DNA of 64,000 bases from contig CAWHZY010000010.1 in the NCBI GenBank assembly GCA_963833955.1, forward strand, positions 282,344 to 346,343, read 5' to 3'. The stretch is from Roseiarcus sp963833955 (lineage in GTDB: Bacteria > Pseudomonadota > Alphaproteobacteria > Rhizobiales > Beijerinckiaceae). Made by a program: the position numbers and the translations under genes. The notes beneath the pieces are model-generated. The model searched no databases. It was given only the letters and a program-made list of their open reading frames with translations, and was not told the origin of the DNA. Positions 37,087-46,369 of this stretch are shown piece by piece (position 1 is the stretch's first letter; every line of letters begins with the position of its first letter).

Positions 37087-37977
37087 ATGGAACAGGTCGA
37101 AGGGACTGCCGTCCAGGACTTCGATCGTGCGTGCGAGACGATCGAGCCGCCGCGGCTGGCTTCACCCCTCGTTTTCAGCTCGCCCCATTCCGGATCGACC
37201 TATCCCCAGCGCTTTCTTGCCGCCTCGCGGCTCGATCCCCTAACCCTGCGCCGCTCGGAAGACGCCTTCGTTGACGAGCTGTTTTTGCCTTGTGTCGGGC
37301 TCGGCGCGCCCCTGTTGCGGGCCTTGTTCCCTCGCGCTTACCTCGACGTGAACCGAGAGCCGTACGAACTCGACCCGCAGATTTTCGATGGCCGCCTGCC
37401 GGATTTTGCAAACACCCGCTCTTTAAGGGTTGCGGTCGGATTAGGCACGATTCCCAGGGTGGTCGGCGACGCGCAGCCAATTTACAGGAAACCGATTCCG
37501 GTCGCTGACGGTCTCCGCCGGATCGAGACGCTGTACCGTCCGTATCATGCGCAATTGAAGACCCTGATCGAGCGCGCGCGCGGCTGGTTTGGGGTGGCGG
37601 TGCTGCTCGACTGCCACTCGATGCCCTCGAACGCCGCCGATGTCAGCGGACTCGATATTGTGCTGGGCGACCGATATGGCGCAAGCGCGGCGCCCGCGAT
37701 CGTTGACGTCCTGGAATCGAGCCTCGAGCGCGCGGGCTATCGCATCCGCCGCAATAAGCCATTCGCTGGGGGCTATATCACCGAGCATTTCGGCGCGCCC
37801 GCCGACGGCGTCCATGCGGTTCAGATTGAGATCGCCCGGGCGCTCTACCTTGATGAGCGCAGGATCGTCCGAACGGAGCGGTGGCCGGCGCTACAGGAGG
37901 ACCTGCTGGCGGCGGCCAAGGCGCTGGCGCTGGAAATTGGCGGCAACCCGGAGGCGGGCCGTCTTGCGGCCGAATAA
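37087..37977 (+). CDS. N-formylglutamate amidohydrolase family protein
   Basis: A 296-residue zinc hydrolase of the HutG type, releasing formate from N-formylglutamate or a related N-acyl amino acid. Motifs: LVFSSPHSGSTYPQRF, EDAFVDELF, YLDVNREPYELDP, LLDCHSMPS with metal His, and GYITEHFGAP. ATG at 37087 is selected because GGAGG stands 5 bases upstream; an upstream TTG is less likely. No other histidine-degradation genes are nearby, so the physiological substrate is uncertain. Confidence 0.9.
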   Translation: MEQVEGTAVQDFDRACETIEPPRLASPLVFSSPHSGSTYPQRFLAASRLDPLTLRRSEDAFVDELFLPCVGLGAPLLRALFPRAYLDVNREPYELDPQIFDGRLPDFANTRSLRVAVGLGTIPRVVGDAQPIYRKPIPVADGLRRIETLYRPYHAQLKTLIERARGWFGVAVLLDCHSMPSNAADVSGLDIVLGDRYGASAAPAIVDVLESSLERAGYRIRRNKPFAGGYITEHFGAPADGVHAVQIEIARALYLDERRIVRTERWPALQEDLLAAAKALALEIGGNPEAGRLAAE

Positions 37978-38077
37978 GGACGCGTCCTGAGGATGCGGCG
38001 CTGGAAACGCCGAGCATATGCTGCACCGCAGCACGGTCGAGCGCAGCGCACAAATCGAGAAATGGAGGGAACAGGCG

Positions 38078-38165
38078 AAAAAAGGAGGCCGCCACGTTGC
38101 CATGGCGGCCTTGAGTTTAGGGAGGAAACGCCCAAGGAGGGCATATGCGGCAGGTCATGCCGCAC
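38078..38165 (-). ncRNA. Candidate suhB/MmgR (alpha-r8) small RNA
   Basis: On the minus strand a compact unit shows a hairpin GCGGCA...TGCCGC, a second hairpin GCCCTCCTTGGGC with a CCUCC-like loop, the 10-base TTTCCTCCCT (38119-38128), and a strong terminator (GGCCGCCA/TGGCGGCC, then TCC and TTTTTT at 38083-38078). To my knowledge UUUCCUCCCU is the conserved core of the MmgR/alpha-r8 small RNA family (also called suhB RNA from its usual neighbour), which affects carbon storage in Sinorhizobium. The next gene is indeed an inositol-monophosphatase-family gene. TTGCAA and GATATT with 17 bases between lie just upstream as a promoter. The 5' end is approximate. The rest of the gap, 37978-38415, shows no gene. 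Confidence 0.72.
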
Positions 38166-38415
38166 CGCAACAATATCGTCGCTGAACGCCGCCGTTGCAA
38201 GTGTTTTCTTGGGCCTGTGGACAGAAGCCCCCCAAATTCGGAGCACTGTTGCATTCCTGTCGCAACGCCCCTATAGCGACAAAACGGACAATAATATAGC
38301 AATATCAATGATATAAAACGATATAGCTAAGAGTTGGCAAGGCTTCTCTATCACCAACTTGGATAGCAGATATGCGAAGCGAGCATGACGTTTCACGCGT
38401 TTGTGAGGCTTTTGG

Positions 38416-39237
38416 ATGACCGCAGTTGACTTTGCTGCCTTCGTGGACCGACTCGCGCAGCTCTCGGGCGAGGTGATTCTCCCATTCTTTCGAAGTGCGA
38501 TTCGCGCCGAGGACAAGTCGCTCGGCGGGGTGTTCGATCCCGTCACCGAGGCCGACCGGGGCGCCGAGGCGGCCATGCGGCGGCTGATCGGGCAGACGTT
38601 TCCCGCCCATGGGGTGATCGGCGAGGAATATGGGCTCGATCGCCCCGAGGCGGAATATGTCTGGGTCCTCGATCCGATCGACGGGACCAAGAGCTTCGTT
38701 TCCGGGCTGCCGACCTGGGGCACGTTGATCGGGCTCATGCATCACGGCCAGCCGGTCTACGGCATGATGGCCCAGCCGTTCACGCGCGAGCGTTTCTATG
38801 GCGACGGCAAGCGCGCGAGTTCGCGCACGCTGGCGCCCTCGCATGGCGACAAGCCGCCTTCGGAATGGGCGACGCGGACGCTCCACGCGCGCTCCTGCGC
38901 GTCCCTCGCCGAAGCGACCCTCCTGACGACGAGCCCTCTGCTGATCAGGGACGACGCCGATCGGGCGGCCTACACACGGGTCGAAAGGCAAGTCCGGCTC
39001 ACGCGTTACGGCGGGGACTGTTACGCCTATTGCGCGCTCGCGGCGGGCTTCGTCGACCTGGTGATCGAGACCAACCTCAAACCGCACGACATCGTCGCGC
39101 TCGCGCCGATCATCGAGGGGGCGGGCGGAATGGTGACGACCTGGGACGGCGAGAACGCGGCCAAGGGCGGCCGGATCATCGCGGCCGGCGACCGGGCCGT
39201 CTACGACGAGGCCCGCCGCCTGCTGCTCCAGGGGTAG
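38416..39237 (+). CDS. Inositol monophosphatase family phosphatase (HisN-like histidinol-phosphatase)
   Basis: A 273-residue Mg2+/Li+-sensitive phosphatase. The metal site is complete: GEEYG, VWVLDPIDGTKSFVSGLPTW and NLKPHDIVALAPIIEGAGG. The N-terminal FDPVTEADRGAEAAMRRLI and the wording of the active site fit the group annotated as histidinol-phosphatase in alphaproteobacteria; SuhB-type inositol phosphatase is the alternative. The gene is monocistronic in this window. Confidence 0.88.
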   Translation: MTAVDFAAFVDRLAQLSGEVILPFFRSAIRAEDKSLGGVFDPVTEADRGAEAAMRRLIGQTFPAHGVIGEEYGLDRPEAEYVWVLDPIDGTKSFVSGLPTWGTLIGLMHHGQPVYGMMAQPFTRERFYGDGKRASSRTLAPSHGDKPPSEWATRTLHARSCASLAEATLLTTSPLLIRDDADRAAYTRVERQVRLTRYGGDCYAYCALAAGFVDLVIETNLKPHDIVALAPIIEGAGGMVTTWDGENAAKGGRIIAAGDRAVYDEARRLLLQG

Positions 39238-39911
39238 GCGCGCAGCGCCTCGGGTGGTCACGATCACAACCAAGGCTCGAAGTTCCTCCAAGAAAATCCA
39301 AGGAAAACCAAGGAAAAAAGCTTGCATTTCCTTGTTTTTCCTTGGTCGAATCGAGGCTTTTCAATGGGTTACAGAGAATCCAAATAAAAAAATCTGGCCG
39401 TGCTTGAACTCGCGTCTCGGGTTGTGAGCAAAACGGATCAACGGCGAGAGCGCTTGTTATTTCTGAACATCAAGGTATCATATCTAAGATTCTAATATTC
39501 CGCAAGACAAATTACTCGGACTGGCGCCAATGGACTATGCCTCGGCCTCACTTTCGCGCCGGCCGACGCACTCGCGTTTCAATACAATTGTATTTTCGTT
39601 CATTTCTGTTCCTCTTCGCCAACTTTATCGGCGATTTCGACCGCCGCTCCGATGACCGTCTGGAACAGCTGATCGCAAGCGGCAGGTCGCCGATGAGCCG
39701 CTGCATCAATTCGCCAAACCCAGCCCCCTCGCAGAAAACCCGCTTGGCGCAAATTGCGGCCGTTGGGCGACGGTCCACCGGGCGCATCGAACCGATCCCA
39801 GGCCTGCGCTTCGAGTATTGGCTAGGGGGCGGAATCCTTTGGCTCGCTCAACATATAACCAGCGCTTCAACGGCTTTTGTGCTAAGCCGGATGATGCCCG
39901 GAGGGTGCGCC
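39238..39911. other. Long intergenic region with inverted A-rich repeat at 39298-39345
   Basis: No gene is supportable, although the cyclase frame is open back to 39537; that extension is Arg/Ser/Pro-rich and has no signal. At 39298-39316 (CCAAGGAAAACCAAGGAAA) and 39327-39345 there are 19-base arms that pair with one mismatch around a 10-base loop. Just before it CCAAGAAAAT is a third related decamer. The following bases are AT-rich. Confidence 0.5.
39298..39345. repeat. Inverted repeat of CCAAGGAAAA decamers
   Basis: Two direct decamers CCAAGGAAAA are mirrored by TTTTCCTTGG copies, giving 19-base arms with one mismatch and a loop containing an AAGCTT site. There is no flanking transposase. 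It may be a dispersed palindrome or a terminator-like structure downstream of the phosphatase gene. Confidence 0.7.
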
Positions 39912-41783
39912 ATGAGCGAAACCCGGAAGATTGCGGCGATTCTGGTCTCGGATGTGGTCGGTTATAGCCGACTGGCTGGCGCGGACGAAGATCGAACCCT
40001 GGCGCGACTGCGCGCGCTGCGCAGCGATCTGATTGACCCCACAATCTCCGTGCACCATGGCCGCATCGTCAAGCGCACCGGCGACGGCAGCGTCATCGAG
40101 TTTCGCAGCGTAGTTGACGCCGTGCGCTGCGCAATGGAAGTGCAGCACACAATGGTCGAGCGCAACGCAGGGGTTGGGCTCGAAAAGCGCATCGAATTTC
40201 GCATCGGCATTCATTTGGGCGACGTCGTCGAGGAGAGCGACGGCGATCTGATGGGCGACGGCGTTAATATCGCCGCGCGGCTGGAGGGCGTTTGCGAGCC
40301 GGGCTCGATCTGCCTTTCCGAGGACGCCTATCGTCAGGTGAAGGGCCGGCTCGATCTGGCGGTCAGCGATCTCGGCCCGACCCATCTGAAGAACATCGCT
40401 GAGCCGATCCGGGTCTATTCGCTGCAAGTTGGCGTCCCAGCGCAGGCAACGCCAGGGATCGAAGCGAGGCCGAAACAATATTCGCGGCTGGCGCTCCTGG
40501 GCGCGGGGATCGTTGCGCTCATCTTAATCGTCGGCGGCGCTTGGTATTTCCTCGCTGGAAACCGAACCGCGCCCATCGCGACCACGCCGCCGCCGGCGGA
40601 GGCGGCGCATCTTTCCATCGTCGTGCTGCCGTTCACCAATCTCTCCAACGATCCTGCCCAAGACTATTTCGCCGACGGCGTCACCGAAAACCTCACCACA
40701 GATCTGTCGCGCATCCGCGACAGTTTCGTCATCGCCCGCAACACCGCCTTCACCTTCAAGGGCAGGAGCATCGACGCCAAGGAAATCGGCAAGGAGTTGG
40801 GCGTTCGTTACGTGCTCGAAGGCTCGGTGCAGCGCGACGGAACCCGCGTGCGCGTCAACGCCCAGCTCATCGACGCCGAAACTGGCGCGCATCTCTGGGC
40901 CGACCGCTTTGAGGAGGACGCGTCCGACCTGTTCAAGCTGCAGGATCAGGTGGTGGCGCAATTGGCCAACAGCCTGGGTTACGAACTTGTCAGGGCGGAA
41001 GGGGAAAAAGGCGGCCATTCCCACAGCCCCGACGCCATCGATCTCGCCATGCGCGGTCAGGAGTTGTTGCAGCAGCCGGGGCGCACGAAGGACAACAACG
41101 ATGCGGCGCGCGCTTTGTTCGAGCAAGCGCTCAAGATCGACCCGAACGAAACCGATGCGCTGGCGGGCGATGCTTACACCTATCTGAATGACTTTGTCTA
41201 CGGCTGGACGAATCCCGACATCGACTATGACGCGAAAATAATCGCGCAGGCGGACAGGGCTCTTGCGCTCGACCCCAATAACTCGTGGGCGCATTACGCG
41301 AAAAGCTTGTACCTGAACTTGTCGCACCGCGCGAACGAAGCGCTCGGCGCCGCCGATGCGGGTCTCGCCGACAATCCAAATATGGCCCCGGTCTACGCGT
41401 CGCGCGGCGTCGCCGAAACGTCTCTCGGCCTCTTCGAGCAAGCAAAGTCCGATCTTCGACAAGCGATGCGGTTGAGTCCCCGCGACCCGAAAACAGGCGT
41501 CTGGTATATGCAGCTCGGCAGTCCGGAACTCGAACAGGGTCACTACGATGCCGCGATCGACGAATTGCACAAGGCGCTCGACGCCGGTTTTCGACCGTAC
41601 ATTCCGTACGCCAACCTCGCCGCCGCATACGCGCTCGAAGGCAAGATGGACGAGGCGAAGTCTGCGCTGGCGGAAGCCCGCCACCTCAATCCCAATCTCA
41701 CGGTCAAATGGGTGATCGCGCATTCGCCAAACCTACCGAAGGCGTTCGAGGGCATGCGCAAGGCGGGGCTGCCGGAGGAGTGA
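39912..41783 (+). CDS. Class III adenylate/guanylate cyclase with membrane helix, FlgO-like and TPR regions
   Basis: A 623-residue protein. Residues about 5-175 are a cyclase homology domain (RKIAAILVSDVVGYSRLAG, KRTGDGSVIEF, GIHLGDVVEE, GDGVNIAARLEG). A membrane helix (LLGAGIVALILIVGGAWYFL) follows near 200. Next comes a region like that seen in many rhizobial cyclases (IVVLPFTNLSNDPAQDYFAD, GVRYVLEGSVQRDG, LIDAETGAHLWADRFEED), then TPR repeats (LDPNNSWAHYAKSLYL, LAAAYALEGKMDEAKSALAE). Start ATG 39912 has GGAGGG 8 bases upstream. The topology would put the cyclase inside and the TPRs in the periplasm. The frame is intact. Confidence 0.9.
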   Translation: MSETRKIAAILVSDVVGYSRLAGADEDRTLARLRALRSDLIDPTISVHHGRIVKRTGDGSVIEFRSVVDAVRCAMEVQHTMVERNAGVGLEKRIEFRIGIHLGDVVEESDGDLMGDGVNIAARLEGVCEPGSICLSEDAYRQVKGRLDLAVSDLGPTHLKNIAEPIRVYSLQVGVPAQATPGIEARPKQYSRLALLGAGIVALILIVGGAWYFLAGNRTAPIATTPPPAEAAHLSIVVLPFTNLSNDPAQDYFADGVTENLTTDLSRIRDSFVIARNTAFTFKGRSIDAKEIGKELGVRYVLEGSVQRDGTRVRVNAQLIDAETGAHLWADRFEEDASDLFKLQDQVVAQLANSLGYELVRAEGEKGGHSHSPDAIDLAMRGQELLQQPGRTKDNNDAARALFEQALKIDPNETDALAGDAYTYLNDFVYGWTNPDIDYDAKIIAQADRALALDPNNSWAHYAKSLYLNLSHRANEALGAADAGLADNPNMAPVYASRGVAETSLGLFEQAKSDLRQAMRLSPRDPKTGVWYMQLGSPELEQGHYDAAIDELHKALDAGFRPYIPYANLAAAYALEGKMDEAKSALAEARHLNPNLTVKWVIAHSPNLPKAFEGMRKAGLPEE

Positions 41784-42085
41784 GACGACATCCGACCCGG
41801 TGACCTTCGATGGGCGAACGCCTACTATCCCCCAAAATGAGTGACCGCTTCACGTCGAGACCGGACGTCGTCGGCCGTTTGCGCCTTGTCCGCAATCCCC
41901 CCGTGGCGGCGCCCGCACGGGTTCTGACGTCAGATTTTGGCCTCGGCCGCGGAGGCGCAAAACCTGCCCTTGTCGGAGGCGCGGGCGTCATTTGACCCTC
42001 CCGGCAAATCATGATTTGTGCGCCGCACGCACCATATGTGCATTACATGCACATAATCTCGGTTTTCCCAGAGTATGCCTCCGTA

Positions 42086-44731
42086 ATGCGGCCCGAACGA
42101 TATAACGTGCGCGAATCCGAAGCCAAATGGCGGAAAGCCTGGGCGGACGCGCAGATCTTCAAGACTGAAAACGACGATCCGCGCCCGAAATACTATGTGC
42201 TCGAGATGTTCCCCTATCCGTCGGGGCGCATCCACATGGGCCATGTGCGCAACTACGCCATGGGCGATGTGGTGGCGCGCTATCGGCGCGCGCGCGGGTT
42301 CAACGTCCTCCACCCGATGGGCTGGGACGCGTTCGGACTGCCGGCCGAGAACGCGGCCATGCAGAACAACACCTCTCCTGCGAAATGGACCTACGCCAAT
42401 ATCGCCGCCATGCGGGCGCAATTGCAGTCGATGGGCCTCTCGCTCGACTGGTCGCGCGAGATCGCGACCTGCGATCCGAGCTATTACAAGCACCAGCAGA
42501 AGCTGTTCCTCGATTTCCTCGACGCCGGCCTGGTCGCGCGCAAGAAATCGAAGGTCAATTGGGACCCGGTCGATCAGACCGTGCTCGCCAACGAGCAGGT
42601 GATCGACGGGCGCGGCTGGCGCTCGGGGGCGCCGGTCGAGAGCCGCGAGCTTACCCAATGGTTCCTCAAGATCACCGACTATTCCGACGATCTCCTGGCG
42701 AGCCTCGATCATCTCGAGCGCTGGCCGGAAAAAGTGCGCCTGATGCAGAAGAACTGGATCGGGCGTTCGGAGGGACTGTCGCTTCGGTTCGTCATCGATC
42801 CGGCGACCCTTGGGGCGCTCAAGAGCGAACCGGGGACAAGCGAACTCGACATCTACACGACACGGCCGGACACTTTGTTCGGCGCGAAGTTCATGGGCGT
42901 GGCGCCCGACCATCCGCTGGCGACGGCGGCTGCGAAGCACGATCCGGGGCTGAAAGCGTTCATCGAGGAGACCCGCAGGCTCGGCACCTCCGCCGCCGCG
43001 ATCGAGACGGCCGAGAAGAAGGGCTACGACACCGGCCTTAAAGTGTTGCACCCGTTCGACCCCGACTGGCGGCTGCCCATCTATGTCGCCAATTTCGTGC
43101 TGATGGACTACGGCAGCGGCGCGATTTTCGGCTGCCCCGCCCACGATCAGCGCGATCTCGATTTTGTCCGCGCCTATGGCCTGGGCGTGACCCCGGTGGT
43201 GTGTCCCCCCGAGCTCGATCCGGCGAACTTCACCATCGAGACGCAAGCCTATGACGGCAATGGCGTGATGATCAATTCGCGCTTCCTCGATGGCATGACC
43301 GTCGATCAAGCCAAAGAGGAGGTGTCGCGCCGGCTCGAGCAGATCACGCTTGGAGAGGCGCCGCAGGCCAGGCGGCAGATCAATTACAAGCTCCGGGACT
43401 GGGGCATTTCCCGCCAGCGCTACTGGGGCTGCCCGATCCCGATCATCCATTGCGAGAGGTGCGGAATCGTGCCGGTCCCGGCGAAGGACCTGCCGGTCAA
43501 GCTGCCGGAAGATGTGAGCTTCGATCAGCCCGGCAACCCGCTCAACCGCCATCCGACCTGGAAGCACGTCGCCTGTCCGCAATGTGATGGGCCCGCGACG
43601 CGCGAGACCGACACGATGGACACGTTCGTCAATTCGTCGTGGTACTTCGTACGCTTCACCGATCCCCACAACGCTTCGGCGCCGGACGATCCGGCGATGG
43701 CCAATCATTGGCTGGCGGTCGACCAGTACATCGGCGGCATCGAGCACGCGATCCTGCACCTTCTCTATTCGCGCTTCTTCACCCGCGCGATGCGCAAGTG
43801 CGGCTATCTCGGTCTCGACGAGCCCTTCGCCGGGCTCTTCACCCAGGGGATGGTGGTGCACGAGACCTATCGCGGCGAAGAAGGCCAATGGCTGGCGCCG
43901 TCCGAAGTGCGGGTCGAAGCGGACGGGAACAGCCGTCGCGCCTTCCTCCTTGCCGGCGATGAGCCGGTCGAGATCGGCCCGAATGAGAAAATGTCAAAGT
44001 CCAGGCGCAACACCATCGATCCGGACGAGATCATCTCGACCTATGGCGCCGACACGGCGCGCTGGTTCATGCTTTCCAACTCGCCGCCCGAGCGCGACGT
44101 CATCTGGACCGAGGCCGGCGTCCAGGGCGCGTTCAAGCAGACGCAACGTCTGTGGCGCCTGATTTGCGAGATCGAGCGCATCGTCGGGCCGGAGCGGCCG
44201 CCTGCGCCGGCAAAATATGGCGAGGAGGCGCAGCGCATCCGCCGGATCGCGCACAGCGCGCTGGCCAGGATCGAGGACGAGATCGATCGCCTGCGTTTCA
44301 ATGTCTGCATCGCCACGGTCTATGAACTGGCGAACGAACTCGGCGCGGCGGTGGGCGCGATCAGCGAGGCGCCCGTCGCCGACGATCTGCGCTCAGCCTT
44401 CGCCGAGGCCGGCGACAGCCTCGTCCATTGCTTCGCGCCGATGATGCCGCATCTGGCGGAAGAATGCTGGGAGGCGCTTGGCCACAAGACCTTCGTGGCG
44501 CAGAGTGCATGGCCGGTGGCCGACCGCAGCCTGATCGCTTCGGCTGATGTCACCTATGTCGTGCAGGTCAACGGCAAGAAGCGGGGCGAGCTGACGATCG
44601 AGCGGGACGCCGACAAGGAGCGGGTGGAGCGCGAGGCGCTCGCCCTCGACGCGGTTAAGCGGGCGATGGATAATAAGCGCCCCCGCAGGGTGATCATCGT
44701 GCCGCACAGGATCGTCAATGTCGTGGTCTAG
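42086..44731 (+). CDS. leuS: Leucyl-tRNA synthetase
   Basis: An 881-residue class I aminoacyl-tRNA synthetase. PSGRIHMGHVRNY contains the HIGH-type motif near residue 50. The editing domain shows TTRPDTLFGAKFMGVAPDHP, and KMSKSRRNTIDPDEII holds KMSKS near 635. Zinc-binding Cys pairs appear around CERCGIVPV and CPQCDG. I start at the Met opening MRPERYNVRESEAKWRKAW, which aligns with homologues; the open frame extends 25 codons further upstream. The stop overlaps the lptE start by 14 bases, the conserved leuS-lptE coupling. Confidence 0.97.
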   Translation: MRPERYNVRESEAKWRKAWADAQIFKTENDDPRPKYYVLEMFPYPSGRIHMGHVRNYAMGDVVARYRRARGFNVLHPMGWDAFGLPAENAAMQNNTSPAKWTYANIAAMRAQLQSMGLSLDWSREIATCDPSYYKHQQKLFLDFLDAGLVARKKSKVNWDPVDQTVLANEQVIDGRGWRSGAPVESRELTQWFLKITDYSDDLLASLDHLERWPEKVRLMQKNWIGRSEGLSLRFVIDPATLGALKSEPGTSELDIYTTRPDTLFGAKFMGVAPDHPLATAAAKHDPGLKAFIEETRRLGTSAAAIETAEKKGYDTGLKVLHPFDPDWRLPIYVANFVLMDYGSGAIFGCPAHDQRDLDFVRAYGLGVTPVVCPPELDPANFTIETQAYDGNGVMINSRFLDGMTVDQAKEEVSRRLEQITLGEAPQARRQINYKLRDWGISRQRYWGCPIPIIHCERCGIVPVPAKDLPVKLPEDVSFDQPGNPLNRHPTWKHVACPQCDGPATRETDTMDTFVNSSWYFVRFTDPHNASAPDDPAMANHWLAVDQYIGGIEHAILHLLYSRFFTRAMRKCGYLGLDEPFAGLFTQGMVVHETYRGEEGQWLAPSEVRVEADGNSRRAFLLAGDEPVEIGPNEKMSKSRRNTIDPDEIISTYGADTARWFMLSNSPPERDVIWTEAGVQGAFKQTQRLWRLICEIERIVGPERPPAPAKYGEEAQRIRRIAHSALARIEDEIDRLRFNVCIATVYELANELGAAVGAISEAPVADDLRSAFAEAGDSLVHCFAPMMPHLAEECWEALGHKTFVAQSAWPVADRSLIASADVTYVVQVNGKKRGELTIERDADKERVEREALALDAVKRAMDNKRPRRVIIVPHRIVNVVV

Positions 44732-45230
44732 AAGTCTCCCCGTCCTTGCGGCGCTTGCGCTCGCGGGCGCGCTCGCCGGTTGCTTCCAGCCGCTCTATGG
44801 CGAGGCCGCGCACCCGGGACTGGTCGAGGATCTGCGCGCAATCGAAGTCCAGCCGATCAAGGACCGCATCGGCCATTATCTGGCCGACAATCTGACCACC
44901 GATCTGAACGGGACCGGTCAGACGCCAACGCCAAAATATAAGCTCACCGTCACCGTCGCGATGGGCACGTCGACGGCTACGGTCAGCTCGCTCACCAACG
45001 TCGCGACTTCGGCGACCGTGACCGCCGAGGCGAGATACACCTTGAACAAGGCCGACGGCGGCGCGCAGGTGCTGACTGGCGTCGCCAATGCGAACGCGTC
45101 CTACGATCGCTCCCAGCAGCGCTATAACGACCTGCGCGCCGCGCGAGACGCGGAGATCCGCCTGGCGCGCGCGCTGTCGCAGGAGATCTCCCTGCGTCTC
45201 GCCGCGCAGCTGGCCGCGAAAACGCCATGA
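44718..45230 (+). CDS. lptE: LPS-assembly lipoprotein LptE
   Basis: A 170-residue outer-membrane lipoprotein that plugs LptD during lipopolysaccharide export. Its signal peptide ends in a lipobox (ALAGC), and the next residues FQPLYGEA are the family hallmark. It overlaps leuS. In most alphaproteobacteria holA follows; here a palindromic repeat and an ABC importer follow, so either the cluster was rearranged or holA lies elsewhere. Confidence 0.9.
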   Translation: MSWSRSLPVLAALALAGALAGCFQPLYGEAAHPGLVEDLRAIEVQPIKDRIGHYLADNLTTDLNGTGQTPTPKYKLTVTVAMGTSTATVSSLTNVATSATVTAEARYTLNKADGGAQVLTGVANANASYDRSQQRYNDLRAARDAEIRLARALSQEISLRLAAQLAAKTP

Positions 45231-45247
45231 TGGCCGCGCCCCCGGGT

Positions 45248-45338
45248 CGTCATCGCGAGGAGCGAAGCGACGTGGCGATCCAGGAATCGCGAGGCGCCTT
45301 ACGTCCCCCTGGATTGCTTCGCTTCGCTCGCAATGACG
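45248..45338. repeat. Palindromic repeat, copy 1 (simple form)
   Basis: A 91-base element framed by CGTCATCGCGAGGAGCGAAG and its near reverse complement ending CTCGCAATGACG, with GATCCAGG and CCTGGATTG inside. It is the short form of the element also present at 48975-49101 and 54346-54474. Conceptual translation gives the familiar spurious peptide HCERSEAIQ, seen in many rhizobial genomes. It fills the gap after lptE. Confidence 0.85.
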
Positions 45339-45420
45339 GGTCCGGTTCCAAGCCATCACATCATATCATGGCGAGCCAGCGCCAACGCAGCCAAGCGCAG
45401 GGCGCGTCAGTCTTAATGCG

Positions 45421-46367
45421 ATGCTGCTTTACCTAGCGCAACGGATCGCTCTCTTCGTCGCGACGCTCCTGTTCGCTTCGCTCGTCGTGTTCGCGGTCAT
45501 GCAGATCCTCCCGGGCGACGCGGCTGAGACCATGCTGGGACCGACGGCGACGCCCGAGGCGGTCGCGGCGCTCTCGCACAAGCTCGGCCTCGATCTGCCG
45601 GCGCCCATCCGCTACGCGCATTGGATCGGGGGCGCCCTGCACGGCGATCTCGGCCTCTCTTACGCCTACGGCTCCCCGATCGGCCCACTGATCGCCTCGA
45701 GCCTCGCGGTCAGCGCGCCGCTGGCGCTGATGGCGATGGCGCTCGCCGCGATCATCGGGCTTGCCGCCGGCGTCTATGCCGCGGACCGGCGCGGCCGCGC
45801 CGGCGATGCGATCGTCATGGGGCTTAGCCAGGTCGGCATTGCGGTGCCGAACTTCTGGCTCGCGATCCTGCTTGTTCTCGTCTTCGCGGTAACGCTGAAC
45901 TCGTTCCGGCCGGCGGATTTCCAGGCTGGCATGACCCGGCGCGCGCGATTGCAGCGCTGATCCTCCCGGCGATCGCGCTTGGCGTCGTGCAGGCGGCGAT
46001 CGTCACGCGTGTCACGCGCTCGGCGGTGATCGAGGCGCTGAACGAGGACTTCATGCGCACCGCGCGCGCCAAGGGCGTTTCGCGCCGCGCCGCGCTCTGG
46101 CGCCACGCGCTGCCGAACGCGCTGACGCCGATCCTCACCATCATGGGGCTGCAATTCGCCAATCTGATCGCGGGCGCGATCGTGGTCGAGAACGTGTTCG
46201 TCCTGCCGGGTCTGGGCCGGCTTATGCTGCAGTCGATCTCCAACCGCGACACCTTGGTGGTCGAGAATGGGGTGATGCTGCTGGCTGTGATCGTGATCGG
46301 ACTGAACTTCATCGTCGATCTCGCCTGCGCCGCGATCGATCCGAGGCTGAGGGCCTCCGCGGCGTGA
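45421..46367 (+). CDS. ABC transporter permease, DppB-like (frameshifted)
   Basis: First permease of a peptide/nickel-type importer, about 315 residues with six helices. The N-terminal half (YLAQRIALFVATLLFASLVV, then MQILPGDAAETMLGP) runs in one frame to the PNFWLAILLVLVFAVTLNSF block. The second half (GFPGWHDPARAIAALILPAI, TARAKGVSRRAALWRHALPN, ENVFVLPGLGRLMLQSI) is in another. One missing G near 45914 restores FRPGGFPGW. I read it as a sequencing deletion. The stop at 46365-46367 overlaps the GTG/ATG start region of the next permease. Confidence 0.88.
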
Positions 46368-46369
46368 CC

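Noticed and set aside
37993..38316. Possible small genes on either strand in the gap before the phosphatase gene
   Set aside because: No ribosome binding site or family resemblance; the structure is better explained as a small RNA with a terminator.
39537..39911. N-terminal extension of the third cyclase by 125 residues
   Set aside because: Composition is unlike protein, and a GGAGGG-supported ATG at 39912 starts exactly at the conserved domain.
44715..45359. A 214-codon minus-strand open frame containing HCERSEAIQ
   Set aside because: It is antisense to lptE and its only distinctive residues come from translating the palindromic repeat. It is a spurious frame.
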